Positions 23,424-35,338 of a stretch of DNA of 64,000 bases are shown here, piece by piece. A program made the position numbers and the translations under genes. The notes under the pieces are model-generated. The model had not been told where the DNA came from. It ran no database searches and was given only the letters and a program-made list of their open reading frames with translations. Every line of letters starts with the position of its first letter. Within the stretch, counting starts at the first letter, position 1. The DNA comes from Setaria digitata (Eukaryota; Nematoda; Chromadorea; Rhabditida; Setariidae): contig RCAB01000013.1 in assembly GCA_003640385.1 (NCBI GenBank), positions 363,187 through 427,186 on the forward strand, read 5' to 3'.

Positions 23424-26357
23424 TTACAATCTCCAAATTTGCAAATCAGCTTCTATATCATCTTGACTGACAACGTCACCCTCAAAAAAACCAGATTCGT
23501 CCTGCATCTTTGGAGCCGTTAAGCTTACAATTGGTTCATCTTCATCGCTGGATTCGGAACGTCTTATGGAATTGATCACCCGCTTCAGGATCGGTGTCTG
23601 ATCATCTTCAATATCCACTACAGCTCCATTGCTTTTAGTTTCTGGATCCAGTGATGTCGCTCGCTTTGGCTGCTTTTCATTTTCAATTTTATTCGGACTT
23701 GTTGAAGGCAACATTCGAACCGGGTAAACAGTGCAAAATGGTTGCTGTTTCTGATGCTGAAGAAATTTTTGGTGAAATCATAAGTTTAGAATGAAAAGTC
23801 TCTAGAGCTATATTTCTGAATAGCAAAAGAAAAAGGAAAAATAACCGGATGGATGAATTACTAAGGGTCGAATTCTCGGTTCCAAACAGTTGTGGTCCAA
23901 AACTTCACCTTTAAGGTATTTTAAAAGAAATAAGAGCATTGGAAAATTTCAACCGATATCTCAGACTAACAAATTACCACCAGAAAACAATTTTAATTGC
24001 TGATCAAAATTACAGCACATGAGATTAGATATGAGATTATCATATGAGCACATAAGATTAGATTAGAGCCTCGCCGAATATTTCTAAGAAACGATCAGAA
24101 CTTCAACTCAAAATAATTTAATATATTCTAATAAAATGCTTAGACTTAAAATAATACAAGTAATTTAAAAACCAGCCATTTTAACAGCTGGGAAAGCGAA
24201 AGAAACGATCAACCTTATGTAGTTTGAGATAGAACAGGAACTATAAGTCAAGTGAGAAAAAATTAAGAATGGCGCGAAATCAAATAAAAAAGAGACTTCT
24301 TAATGTAACACAGACCTTCGCCCTTGGAAAAGTTTTCGGTGAGTCAAAGGGTCCAATCGCTACATTTCCTGCAACTTCACCATCTTTAAGTCTTAGAACT
24401 TTCGCCTGATGATTGCCAGCATGATTGTAGCGAATAGCTGTACACTTCGAATGATCCGACTTTAGAGTCTGGAAAGTCCCTTTCTTAAAACTTTACTCCA
24501 GGGAAAAAGAAGGAACACTAGTATATACTCTTCTGATGTTGTAAAATGGAATTACGAATGGAATAATGCGGGTTCACATTATAAAAGTTGGTACAGGTTA
24601 ATGGCTTAGGAGGATTTCTTGAAAATACTAATTTCTATACAATAAAGCGTTTGAAATATAAAAAATACCACTAACCAAGCATCCTCGATTGTATTCTTCA
24701 GGTAATGCACAATCTCGCCAAATGACATGTTTTGAAGTGTCTTTGTACCGAAGCTTGATCATTGCACTTGTTTCAGAATCCAGCGTGAATAATTCTTTTG
24801 TTTTTCCAACCTATGAATACAACTTCATTCATGAAAATGAAATACAATAAACGTAGATTTTAAGCTTCAAGGGAAAGAACTTAAAAAAAGAACAAAGAGA
24901 AGGATATAATTTTACAAATGGCTGATGATATAGCAACATTCATTGCTGCTTACTATACAATTTAAAAAAAAAAAAATGAAAAAAAAAACAGACAAACTAC
25001 AGATGAAGAACATAGCAGTGTGTTATAACAGCATGTGGCAAGTAACTAGGTGGAAGAGAAGGAGAAGGGAAAAGCACACATTTCCAGCAAATTTCGTGTG
25101 AAACGAATTAGCAGCTGGCAATTTACAACTCTTCAAATTTTAAATTAAAATTTCATTATCAAATTTCCCACCCTTATTTCAGCCATTTCGAAACCTTTTT
25201 TCGTCTCAATCTGTTTTAAAATTGTCAATATCCATGAAACCTAGAATTGTTGATGAAAACGTCATATGCTCTTAAGTCCGGCAGAAAAAAAAAAAATAAA
25301 AAATAATTTTAAGAACAACTTGCCGATAAATGGTATTCAGCAACTTAGCTCACTGATTTTAAATCATAAATAATGCTGAATTATAAAAATGCCTACAGTG
25401 TCATAACTTGATCGATTCTTTATTGTTACTTGCTAGCTCAAACAATACTTCAGTTACGATTTCTTTTCCCTACAGTAGCTGATGAGAATGTTGCAGTTAA
25501 TAAAAACTCTCTATACGTGGGTTAATGTTTCTCAACAAAAATTACCGCCAAAAAGCATTAGTACATAAGGTTTACTATACAGATATCATGCATATTTTTG
25601 CCAAAAAAATTGAATAATATATAAAACCTTGCAACACTATTTTCAAAATGATTCACTTATCAAAGAAAAAAGGGGATCAAATTCAAACATTTCGCGATTC
25701 AATAATTCCGTACAGAACAACAAAATTACGCTTGAACCTTGAGCTTAAAACAGTGAAATTTTAAAAAAACAAAGATACGAAACATAACTGCTAATGTGAT
25801 ACAACACCCACCACTATGCACAAAGATACTCATCATTAGTTAGGAAACAATTTTTCGCTTACTGAACTTAAGAGTCGGTCTAACTGGTTCATTTTCTCCA
25901 ACTTTCTTGTTTCTTTCCCTTATCGAGTGTGCATTAGAGTGCAGGCACGAGCAGAATAATAAACTGTTTTCAATCAATCATTAAATTTTGGAATTTATGG
26001 ACATTTTATGAGCAAATAGTGGCACTTTTGAACCATCAAAGTCTATTTACGTTAAATAAAAAATACATGGCCTCCAAGCCAAGAGCCCTAATAAATGAAC
26101 AGAAAAATAGTTATGCTAATCTATTCAAAAAGAGTAAAACGCGATCAAACTAGAAACTGAAAAGATGGAAAAACCTGGAAACTGAATGTTCTCCGCAGAA
26201 ATCCTGTCGGTTCTTTTTGAGGTGACATAAATTGCTGACTTTTTCCTTTACCTTGCTCATCCTCCCTTACTGGGCATCTTTCGACCACTATGCTACTGAC
26301 AATTCCAGCTCGCATTTTTCTACCATTTTCACTCCTAAGCAAACGATTCTGTTCCAT
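23424..26357 (-). CDS. Unrecognised 267-residue protein
   Basis: Four exons, all phase 0, were read on the minus strand: 26357-26175, 24810-24676, 24468-24316 and 23756-23424, giving 267 residues. ATG 26357 is preceded by an in-frame TGA. The N-terminal 60 residues are basic and Gln-rich; the middle (about 62-157) looks like a folded beta-rich domain with ELFTLDSETSAMIKLRYKD, HVIWRDCALPEEY and AKVLRLKDGEVAGNVAIGPF; the last 100 residues are polar and acidic with SESSDEDEPIV, probably disordered with casein-kinase-type sites. The clean phase 0 structure and the abrupt stop of coding features at each splice site support a real gene. I do not recognise the family. It shares a GC-elevated upstream region with TXNDC9, which runs the other way. 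Confidence 0.75.
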
Positions 26358-28567
26358 GGTAAAATAACTGCTACTACTACCACCAACCAACACAGTTCAC
26401 TCTATTTCCACATCCCATAATCTAAAATTTTAAATAACTAATTACCGAACTGAACAAATAAAAAAACCGAAAAACTAGCAACTGCAACTAACAATCGCAT
26501 AACATTATATGCAAAAAAGCTAGCAGTTTATGAAGAGACCGAGAAATGAAATAAAAGAATAACTATAAACGAGAAGAATCATTCGGCACTTGGAGGTACT
26601 GAACAATATGACAGAAAGAATAAAAAGGAACATAAAAAAAGACAACATAACATTCTTTTAAACCTTCAGCGTTCTACATTACTGTCACCTCAGAAGCAAA
26701 AAGTAACATAAGAACTATTCTCAGTATCGTTATCACATAACCTTCCGTTACTGTAGGCAATGTGGAATATCAAATTAATATTCCTTTATGTGGAACAGTC
26801 CAAAGAAGACGTAACTCAAATTGGAGTGTGCATAAAAGTTTGGACAAAATAGCATTTCTGCATAGCCTTAGACTATCGTAAGCAAATTAAAACATTTTGG
26901 TTAAATCTAAAAGACAACAAATTTTACAGCGAAATAATTCGTTATTCTTATCAAAAACAATAAAATTATGATGTGCAGGGTTATATTCTAACAGTTTATC
27001 ACAGCATGACTCGATTGAAGATTAGCGAAATTTTGGATGATGGAAATTATGGAAAAGTAGAACCGTTAGGTGTATTTAGTCTCAACAAGTTCATTTAGTC
27101 ATGATAATACTCTCCAACTCGGGTGTTACTATAAATGGAGAGTGGGTTGGTTACAGAAGCTTAGATTTCTACATATGATCATGATCATTGAGGACAAGGA
27201 TTTCAACGGCGAATAACAAAGTCTCTCTGAAATCTCATTCTCACTTCTACAAAAAGGTTACGAGAAATTCTAAGTGCTTCAATTGATGAACAAGGCTTGA
27301 GGTTTCAATCCATCAGTGTTACTGAGATGACCATAAAATTCAGTTCCAGTTCTCTGTTAACTTCTTGCAAAGTCACACGATGACTGTTTTCTTTTTCCTG
27401 CTTACCTATCCTCCAATCAGTGTTCGGAAGACCTTTTTGGAAACAACGTGCACGACAGTGTGCTTTATAAGAGATACTTATTTCGATTGAAAAGAGAGCT
27501 TCATGAAAGGGTAAACCTGATACGGCGACGTGAACAAGACAAAACTGAAGTAGCGGTGCTTTCAGGACGAGAAACAATACTTACTTCACTTCCTAACCTT
27601 CACTCCCCGATCAAAACACACTACAAAGGTCTAGTAGGGCAGTTCCGACCTGAGGATCGGATAACCCTGCGGTGTCCGGCTGAACAGGTACGAATCATCA
27701 GGAGAGGGTGGGAAATAGCCGAGGGAAGATTCAGAAGTGCTGGTTAGTTTGCAAATACTGAAATTAGAGAAGGAAAGTGATTAAATTTAGTACGAGTGCC
27801 TCAGAGAGGAGGAAAAGGGATGCGCGGAGAGAAGTGTACAGTGAATGAGAGGGGCAATCAAAGTCTCCGAGCTGCTGGAACTGTCTGTGGTGAATTGCAA
27901 GCACTCGAGAAAAACTCCCCCGCCCCCCGCGATGTCGTTGTGTTCTTCTTGACTTCATGTCAACAAATACAAGGCACCAGCAGCAACACACTGCTTCTGT
28001 GCATTTTGAAACATTAACGGTACCTCTCCGGTAGTACTCAATACCGCTTCATCCCATCACCCTTAATGGCAAATTTATCATTACAGCAAGTGGCATCTCA
28101 ACCAATTTTCGCGGCTACTCGAGTCGCAACCAGTTATAGATTTTCCGAAGTTTTCCCGGTACTGTCTTTTTGTCGGAGTCGGGGTTTCTCAGGAACTGGT
28201 GCTTCTTTATTTTTCTGGGTCATCATCTTTTCTGATGAAAATAAGCTAGTCTATCCTCACTCACTGATCTAGTTGCGTTGTGTAGTTAATCCCTTTAATA
28301 TTTCCTTCTCTCTTACGCGTTTTAGCTTTCGATTTAGTCACTGTTAACTCTCATGGGTTATCCTTGGCTCTTAAATGTTGTGAGAATCAAAACTGCTTCG
28401 TATCCCAGAGACTCATTCTCGTGAAATTTTTTCAAACACTATCATTGCAACATTCTTTCCCAGTAGTTCTCCTTTTTGGGAGAAATTAGTGCAATATACG
28501 AATAGAGAAACTTAAGGGTATCAAATCTGTGCTCCATTCTGAAAGAAAAAAAAAAAACAAATAAATA
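26358..28567. promoter_or_regulatory. Divergent intergenic region with GC-elevated block, probable promoters
   Basis: The region lies between the starts of the unrecognised minus-strand gene and TXNDC9. A block at about 27400-28050 is less AT-rich and carries open frames on both strands (up to 99 codons) that show no family resemblance. I treat these as compositional. Promoters or 5' noncoding exons for either gene are likely here. Confidence 0.35.
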
Positions 28568-29898
28568 ATGGATCATTCGGTGGAAAAAATGCTCAGTGAT
28601 CGATTGCTGAAGGCAGTAACGCTAGCGGAAGAAGAAGTTGATCGTCAGATAGAAAAATACGACAAATTAGATGAAAATGATTTAGAAGTTATACGACGGA
28701 AACGACTTCAAGAGCTAAAAAAAAAGCATTTGCAAAAGCAGGCAAGTTTAACAATAATTTTTTTTGTTTTTCTCATCTTTCCTTTATTTGACATTTTCCT
28801 CAAGCTTTTAGTGATTATATTGAAGAAGAATGTTCCTCATCAAGCAGTTTGTCAGTTGATTTCCGTTGCTGTTCATTTTTTATGGAAACAATTTTATTTA
28901 GTTTCTTTATTTGTTTTGTCTTCTGGCACTTCGCTTTTTACATCTTAACCTTTATTCTCATGTCTCTTAATTGAACTCTCTCATGTAAGTGTAATTTTTT
29001 TTTTCTTCTAGGAATGGCTTCAAAATGGTCACGGCGTATACGAAGAAATTCCGGATGAGCGATGTTTTTTTGATGCTACTAAAAAGTCTGCCAAAGTTGT
29101 TTGTCATTTTTATCTACCTACCTCTGAACGGTGTAAAATCGTTGATAAACATCTGAAAAAAATTGCTCAAAAACATCTGGAAACTCGATTCATTTATGCT
29201 AATGCTGAAAAGGTGAATTTTAGGGCCTTTATATTATACTGTAATTCATGGGACTAAAGACGTTCTAATCATACTAGTGCTAAATGGAAATGATTTTGAC
29301 TGGGAATTCCAATCCGCTTCTTAAAGAACAGTGATTTAACATTTTTTTTCTTCCGAAGGTTTGATATAGTTGGTTTGATACATCGTTTTTTTACAGGTTT
29401 TCTTTTTTTTTTTTTAAATTTCAGTTTATATCCATATTATTTAAGGTTTCAATGGTTTTTATTGATCTAAATGTAAGAAAATTTCAGTTTCCATTTCTAA
29501 CTACACGACTCAAAGTTCGTATTATTCCAACAATTGTTGCAATAATCGATTCGAAGACAGTTGATTACATTCGGGGATTTGATGATTTGGGTGGTAAAGA
29601 TGAATTCAGAACCGAAACGCTTGAGTGGAGGCTTTCATGGTACTTTTTTCAATCTTTTATTGCATTTAGACCTTAGTTGTCTATTTGTTAATAGTTCCGG
29701 ATTTTCCAGATCTTTTCGTTTTCAGCTTCGCCATTAGTTGTTGAACAATGATGAATGAAAATTTGTAGGACGAAAGTACTGGAATATGACGGGCCTTCTT
29801 ACCTGCAAGGTTCCAGCATAAATGTTGGAAAATTAAGCAAAGTAAAAAAGAAGATACGAAGAAGAGGGGATAGTGATGATGATGATGATGAGAATTAG
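28568..29898 (+). CDS. txdc-9: Thioredoxin domain-containing protein 9 (phosducin-like PhLP3)
   Basis: TXNDC9/PhLP3 binds the cytosolic chaperonin CCT and modulates folding of tubulin and actin. Exons 28568-28741, 29012-29212, 29488-29639 and 29769-29898 give 218 residues (human 226). The N-terminal helix includes [16 protein letters not shown] and [19 protein letters not shown]; then [17 protein letters not shown]; the thioredoxin-like fold has [20 protein letters not shown] at residues 87-106, where human has a similar segment; [13 protein letters not shown] and [10 protein letters not shown] follow; the tail ends in basic residues and DSDDDDDEN. The classical CxxC pair is absent, as is normal for this family. 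The first intron starts with GC (CAG/gcaagt) instead of GT; reading the codons on either side restores the conserved QKQEWL junction. Its 3' end faces that of the Tob-like gene. Confidence 0.95.
28742..29011 (+). other. GC-AG intron in TXNDC9
   Basis: The donor reads AAGCAG/gcaagt and the acceptor TTCTTCTAG. The exon junction gives Gln-Glu-Trp-Leu exactly as in relatives. No GT donor nearby keeps the frame. Confidence 0.9.
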
Positions 29899-30984
29899 TA
29901 GTGGAATCTTATGATATTTTTCAGACGAATTTTTGCTGAAAACTATATTTTGAATCTATAGGCATGGAAAATTTTATTTTCAAAAGAAATATAATATTGG
30001 TTGGAGTAATGATTAGGAATAATGGTGTAATAGCAATTCCCTCAAAGCAGCAAAAAATTAATAATGCATTTATTCAATGATCACAACAGAATAGTGGGAT
30101 CTAAGAGTATAGTTGTAAATAAGTATTGTAAATTCAGACAAAGGGTTTTCAAATCACAGCAGAAATATTCTTAATTATTAATTCTCGCAAATCTACTCTG
30201 GAAAACTGCTTTCACCGCATTCTTCTGCGCTATTTATGTTGTCATCTAAAATCCCAGGATAATTAAGTTTTTGAGAAAACAAGTGTAAATGTATAATCCT
30301 CTTTCTGCTGTTGCAAATTCCTTGTTTTTCGTTTGTTCTAGTACCGTATCGAACATTCGTTCCTAGCAATAATATGTTCTAGATTTTTTCTGAGAAACGG
30401 TTGTGGTCTCACTGTATAATAAAGATCAAGATGTTATGGATGCAGTTGTTATGAACCGCTTTGTTTTTGCACATTTTATGTGGACTTTATAAATATTTGA
30501 TTTTTTTTATCTTACCGTTCATTTTCTGCAACCCTTTGCCAGATGATACATTGAGGCCATTTTTTCGCTGGCTTATATAACTTTCCTAAGATTCAATTTT
30601 TCTTTTCAATACGGTAATTAACACTCTGAGTTAAAATTGTGAGGTGCAAATATTTGTGAATTTAAATTTCGGAAACTTTGATTTTTTACTCTTTTAGTTT
30701 ACTTAGTTCGTAATTAGTGGCATCTTATAACTAACATCTTTAATATTGTCGAGCTCCTGTTCTAGTTTTTCGGACCACACTGTAAGACATGCCAGTGCAT
30801 TCAGGAATATTAATAATTGAAGATACGCGTATAGTGAAGGCGTCGTATATGGGTGATAACCGTTACCAGCATCTACGCCCTAAAACTTTTTTTTTTCTGA
30901 TCAAAGTTGCAGATAGGAGTATCGGGGATTGTGCTTGCTTGAGGACAGTATATTTATCACAGGAAGACGACAGAAAGTAGTATA
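29899..30984. other. Intergenic region between convergent genes
   Basis: Contains the 3' UTRs of TXNDC9 and the Tob-like gene. The 63-codon frame at 30789-30980 (+) is unsupported. Nothing else seen. Confidence 0.45.
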
Positions 30985-32258
30985 TTATGAATATGCTCGG
31001 TTATCTTTTTTGAATGTTGAGTTCCTATACAAATACTGAGCAAGTGTTATAGATGGAACCTGATGACTTTTCAGCTTGGTGGATCCGAAACGTGTTGCAG
31101 CAAAAGCCTGAGCTGTATAGACTGCATCATCCCGTTGAAGTTCAAAATATGGTCGTCCACACTGAATTATTATCAATTTTATCACAGTTTGGGTAGACTA
31201 CAGCAACTGAAGTCAGTGAAAAATTAAGTTAATCTTCAACGGCTTGAAACTCACCGATTTATTTTCTCCATCCATATAGCGATATTCATATTCAATACGC
31301 AGCAAGGGACGCCTTTTGCTTTCCTGCCCATGACGACTTTTCGAATTGGGCGACAGAGTACTGCCCATGCAGCGACTGCGGAAACGACGTCCTCCTTTTG
31401 AAATGACCAATTTTTCTAGATGTTAAAAGGAAAGCAATTTGAGTTCAGCATATGCAAATTTCTCGCTGATCTATTTAAGTGGGTAAAATTTTACGTTTAC
31501 CCCTCAACTTATCTTGGGTTTTAGAGAACAAAGCTTTTGGTTCTGGATAGATTCCTTTGGTTTGACCGGTGTCTGCATTGACCGCATTCACAGAACCTTG
31601 GCGTATCTCAACAATCAAATTATTGGGCAGGAGGGATTGCATTTCTGTCAAATCCATATAGGCTTCTTCGGCTGCCTAAAAGCTATTTCAGAAATTTTCT
31701 CCAAGAGTTACATTAGATGAAATGAACGAATTAAACGAGGTTTTCTTGACCTATTGGTTTCATAGATTTATTGAGGGAAATTAAAATGAATACGAATGAC
31801 CTTTTGCAAATGGACTTACATCCTGAACAAGGGGATCACTTTTCCCGGCAACATTGACAACTAAATGACAAACTTTTGGTGGGCGGGATTGGTCCATCAA
31901 GCGTTCCAACAATCGATTAGCTAGAATCTCAGCAAATGTGTCAATCCGACTAAAAATAATTAATATAAGTTGCTAATAAAACATTAAAACTATTGGTAAA
32001 ATAAATTGGCTGCACAAATTTAATCCCATCAATATTTTGGTTCGATTTTCAGAAGGAAAGACTTTCAGAAAATCTTTTTGCTCTTCTCAAAAGCTAAGAA
32101 TTTGATATAGCGCTGGAACTACTGTCTTCCAATAACTGCACTATCTCAAACGAAGATAGCCTGAAAACTAAATTTGCTTAAATAATATACCGACGAGGAA
32201 TCGTTCCATACAGAAATGAAGCCAAAAAACCCACAGTTTCTTCAATTTCAACCAGCAT
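30985..32258 (-). CDS. Tob/BTG (APRO) family protein, possible FOG-3 orthologue
   Basis: Tob/BTG proteins recruit the CCR4-NOT deadenylase to mRNAs; the C. elegans member FOG-3 drives germ cells to sperm fate. Exons 32258-32191, 31949-31820, 31675-31501, 31415-31255 and 31161-30985 give 236 residues. The N-terminus (EIEETVGFLASFLYGTIPRR followed by RIDTFAEILANRLLERL) aligns with human Tob ([20 protein letters not shown] then RVNIFGEEL). Then come SDPLVQDAAEEA and LLPNNLIVEI, matching the DPVIEQAS and LPQDLSVWI segments. FAATRFGSTKLKS at the C-terminal side equals Tob FAATKFGSTKMKN. The box A region with its His-Trp-Pro residues is shortened or missing, so the domain is divergent. A good acceptor (TTTCTCCAG) lies two bases before the ATG, as expected for trans-splicing. 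The last exon reads on through a weak gttcca site to the stop. Confidence 0.8.
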
Positions 32259-35200
32259 TTCTGGAGAAATGAAGATTATCCAATCCTTTTAAGAGCAATA
32301 AAAGACAGATTGGTAAACTTCAAACTTTCGAAAATTGCTCGGAAATGATTACATAAAGTAACTGAAAAAAATTTGGTAGAAAAAGTGTACTGGTACTTAT
32401 TCGGAGCGGTCTATATATTTCACAAAGGGAAAAAATATATGACACAAACCGATCATTCCAAAAGTTCATATGAAAAATACCTGAAGGATTATCATTATTT
32501 TAATCATTGTAAGTATGCAAATTCTTTTATTCGAGCAAAGGAGTTGAAAAATTTTTGCACTTGGGAAACATGCCTGTGTAAAATATGTTGGAAATTTGAA
32601 CACATTTCCCTAATTACTGGGAAATTATAAATCTCAAGATTTCTACAGTTATAATTACCACTGCTGATTCAATTTCAGTTTCCAGGTGCACAGAATATCT
32701 ATTTTTGAAGTCGTTATTTCTTTTAATTAGGTTCAACATTTAAAAAAAAAAAAAGTAAAATTGATAATACATTGAAAATTTTGCAGCCATAGAGTGTGAA
32801 AATTATTTGACAGGATGACTAGTTTTGCGTTTCAACATTTATTTTGGTCCAATATCAGTGATTAGTCCTTATCACCATGCTCAAAATTAATTTCAGTAGA
32901 ACAGAAATATTTATAGGTCTGCTCCTTCAATGAAACAGACTCATGAATGTGACATATGGCAATAATAGATCCTATGTCACATCCCACATATCATTATCCT
33001 GAAATTTGCATCACTCGTAATGCAATCTCATAATTTCTGTCTCTTTGGGATAGCAAAAATTACACTCCATTCTCTCAATTTCTGTCACCATTTCAGCTTC
33101 AACTATAATTCAGAACTGTTGAAACATGTTCAAAAATTTTCTTCAATTTTTCGAAATTCTGTGAATGACATTTTGAACCGCGAAGCCTACTAGAGCATCT
33201 CGTGGAGTTGGTACTGTGATAAAATGCAAGAACATATATATAATCTTTACTTAGTATTTCTGCGCATTAACACTTCCATGAAGAATAGCATATGGACTTC
33301 ATTGCTTCCGAAAATAAAGTAATTTTCAAAACAAGTTAATAAATCATATTCGCAATTTCCTCAAAGAAGTGTATATGTATGTCTGAATATAGACGACAGC
33401 TAATCAGTACAAAGCTACTATACAATTAACTGATTTCTAAAAAAAAAGAAAAAAAGATGACTAAAAAAAACATTACACGTCAAAAATACGGTTATTGAAA
33501 AAGTAAAGGAGCGCCTTATCAACCATTTTTTGTGCCACTGGAATGTGACAGTCCTTGTTGCTTATCTTCCCATTATTTCCAGAATTCCGGTCCAGTCCAC
33601 AAAATTGTTTCTCTCCAGAAATTTGAATTTTTCACTTGGCCGCTAACTGCCTTACAAATTGTCCCACAAAAAGTACTGCTTTTTTAACTGAACTCCACGT
33701 TTTACCAGCAGTAACAAGTTACGTAAAAACTCTTAACTAGGCAAAAAGTCCAACAATTTTCGTACTGAAGGCAGTTCCTTTGGCTTGCATTCTACAAAAT
33801 GTCTCCCACTGTCTAGAAACATGAAGTTCAATCTAATCATAAAATTTCTAATTCCTGTAACAGATGATGGTCAAATAACCACCAAAGCCATGCAAGAATG
33901 ATGAAGCAAAAAAAAAGAGAAAAAAAAAAGAACACTACAGAACCGCTTGAGTGTCGAGAAAAAAAAATAATTATGCTCAAATAAAAATAATTTGTATATA
34001 TTCATATTCAAGTCCTGCTACATTGCAATGAATTTAGTTGTCTTTACCTTCCGTGACGCTAAAGTTAAGTCATTAGAAGGGAAATTCTTCTACGGAACAG
34101 GAAAGGAGGAATGACGGTGAAATGAACTTACCGGTATCGGGTGAAAGCATACCCGCAATGCAGGGGTCATTCTGAACGACCTATACAACAATCGCTTCAC
34201 AATGGTTACCCCCACGAACAAGCAAGCACATGCAACACATAGTTTGTACTAGATGCTTTGGAGGCAGTAGAACCAAATTTAAGCAAATCTAGTCAGTGAT
34301 TACTAGAAAGTGGTGGACAACATGCGTGGGAAAGATTGACATGACACATTACAATGCCGAACATCAGCGTCCCACATCATGTGCAAAACGCATTTTGTGT
34401 AATTAAAAACTCTAATAGAAGTTAAAAGTACAGTGATATATTACCATGGTTAAATCCAATCAATCTGAAAAAAGATCCGAACAGTAAATAAAGAAGAAAC
34501 CTAAATTCAAAGTTGCCAAATTATTCTGTAAAATTACCCGTAACTAATAAAAAAGAGAACAGTTGTAATACATGAATTCCAAGTAGCAGTACAGTTAACA
34601 TGCTAAATTATTTTTCATTTCAGAAAAATAAAAATCAGTGAACTGCAAAGCCAAAAATAATCTTAAAAAAAGCTCTAGTGTTTGGCTACCACTTGATCAG
34701 ACTTCGATTTTCCAAGAAATGAAGCAAAAGCAAAAAAGAACGAGGCAGTGAATTTTATGAAATAGGGCCGAACAGGGTAAAAATAAACACGATTTCACGA
34801 CAATCACAGGTTGTTAATAATATTTAGACTAACGAACCGGAATAAGGTTGACACACTGACCTTAACTTCTGAAAAAAAAAAAAAAGAGATATCCTCCTGG
34901 AAAACTTAAAAAGTAAACATCAAATGTAATTTGGAATAGACTCCAACCCTGCAAGTCCTCTAATCGCTCTCAATGCTACTGACTGGAACGATTAGTAAAG
35001 TGGAATTCTAAAGTTTAAAAAGAATGTACTACTGATTAAAGAACCCGGATTCCGAACTAATACAAATCCAGGGTACTTAGCTACTTTTAATAAAAAAAAA
35101 AAGTCTACATTTTGCTACAATTTTTACCTTTTGAAATCATAAAATCAGGGATAAACAAACAGATGAAGAAGAAATTCAACTTGTACAGGATATCAGTTTG

Positions 35201-35338
35201 ACTTCTTATTTTTTTGTTATTAACATACAGTAAGAACTAGAACAAACAAATGTATTGCTGATCAAAACAAATCATATCCCGCAACAATTCTGGAAATAAG
35301 TATTTTGGTTCTGGTGAGTTCGTAAATAGTTTTTAGGT
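32259..35338. other. Intergenic region upstream of the Tob-like gene
   Basis: Mostly AT-rich without clear genes; the 85-codon frame at 32373-32630 (+) is unsupported. A less AT-rich stretch at about 34060-34350 includes, on the minus strand, a strong donor (CCG/gtaagt) at 34131-34126 that could end a 5' noncoding exon of the Tob-like gene. At 33480-33730 there are split open frames on both strands that may be a decayed element. Confidence 0.35.

Noticed and set aside
27448..27747. 99-codon plus-strand frame upstream of TXNDC9
   Set aside because: No family resemblance and no consistent splice signals; lies in a GC-elevated promoter-like block.
33480..33730. Possible decayed transposon-like frames
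   Set aside because: Several stops in all frames and no recognisable transposase motif or terminal inverted repeats.
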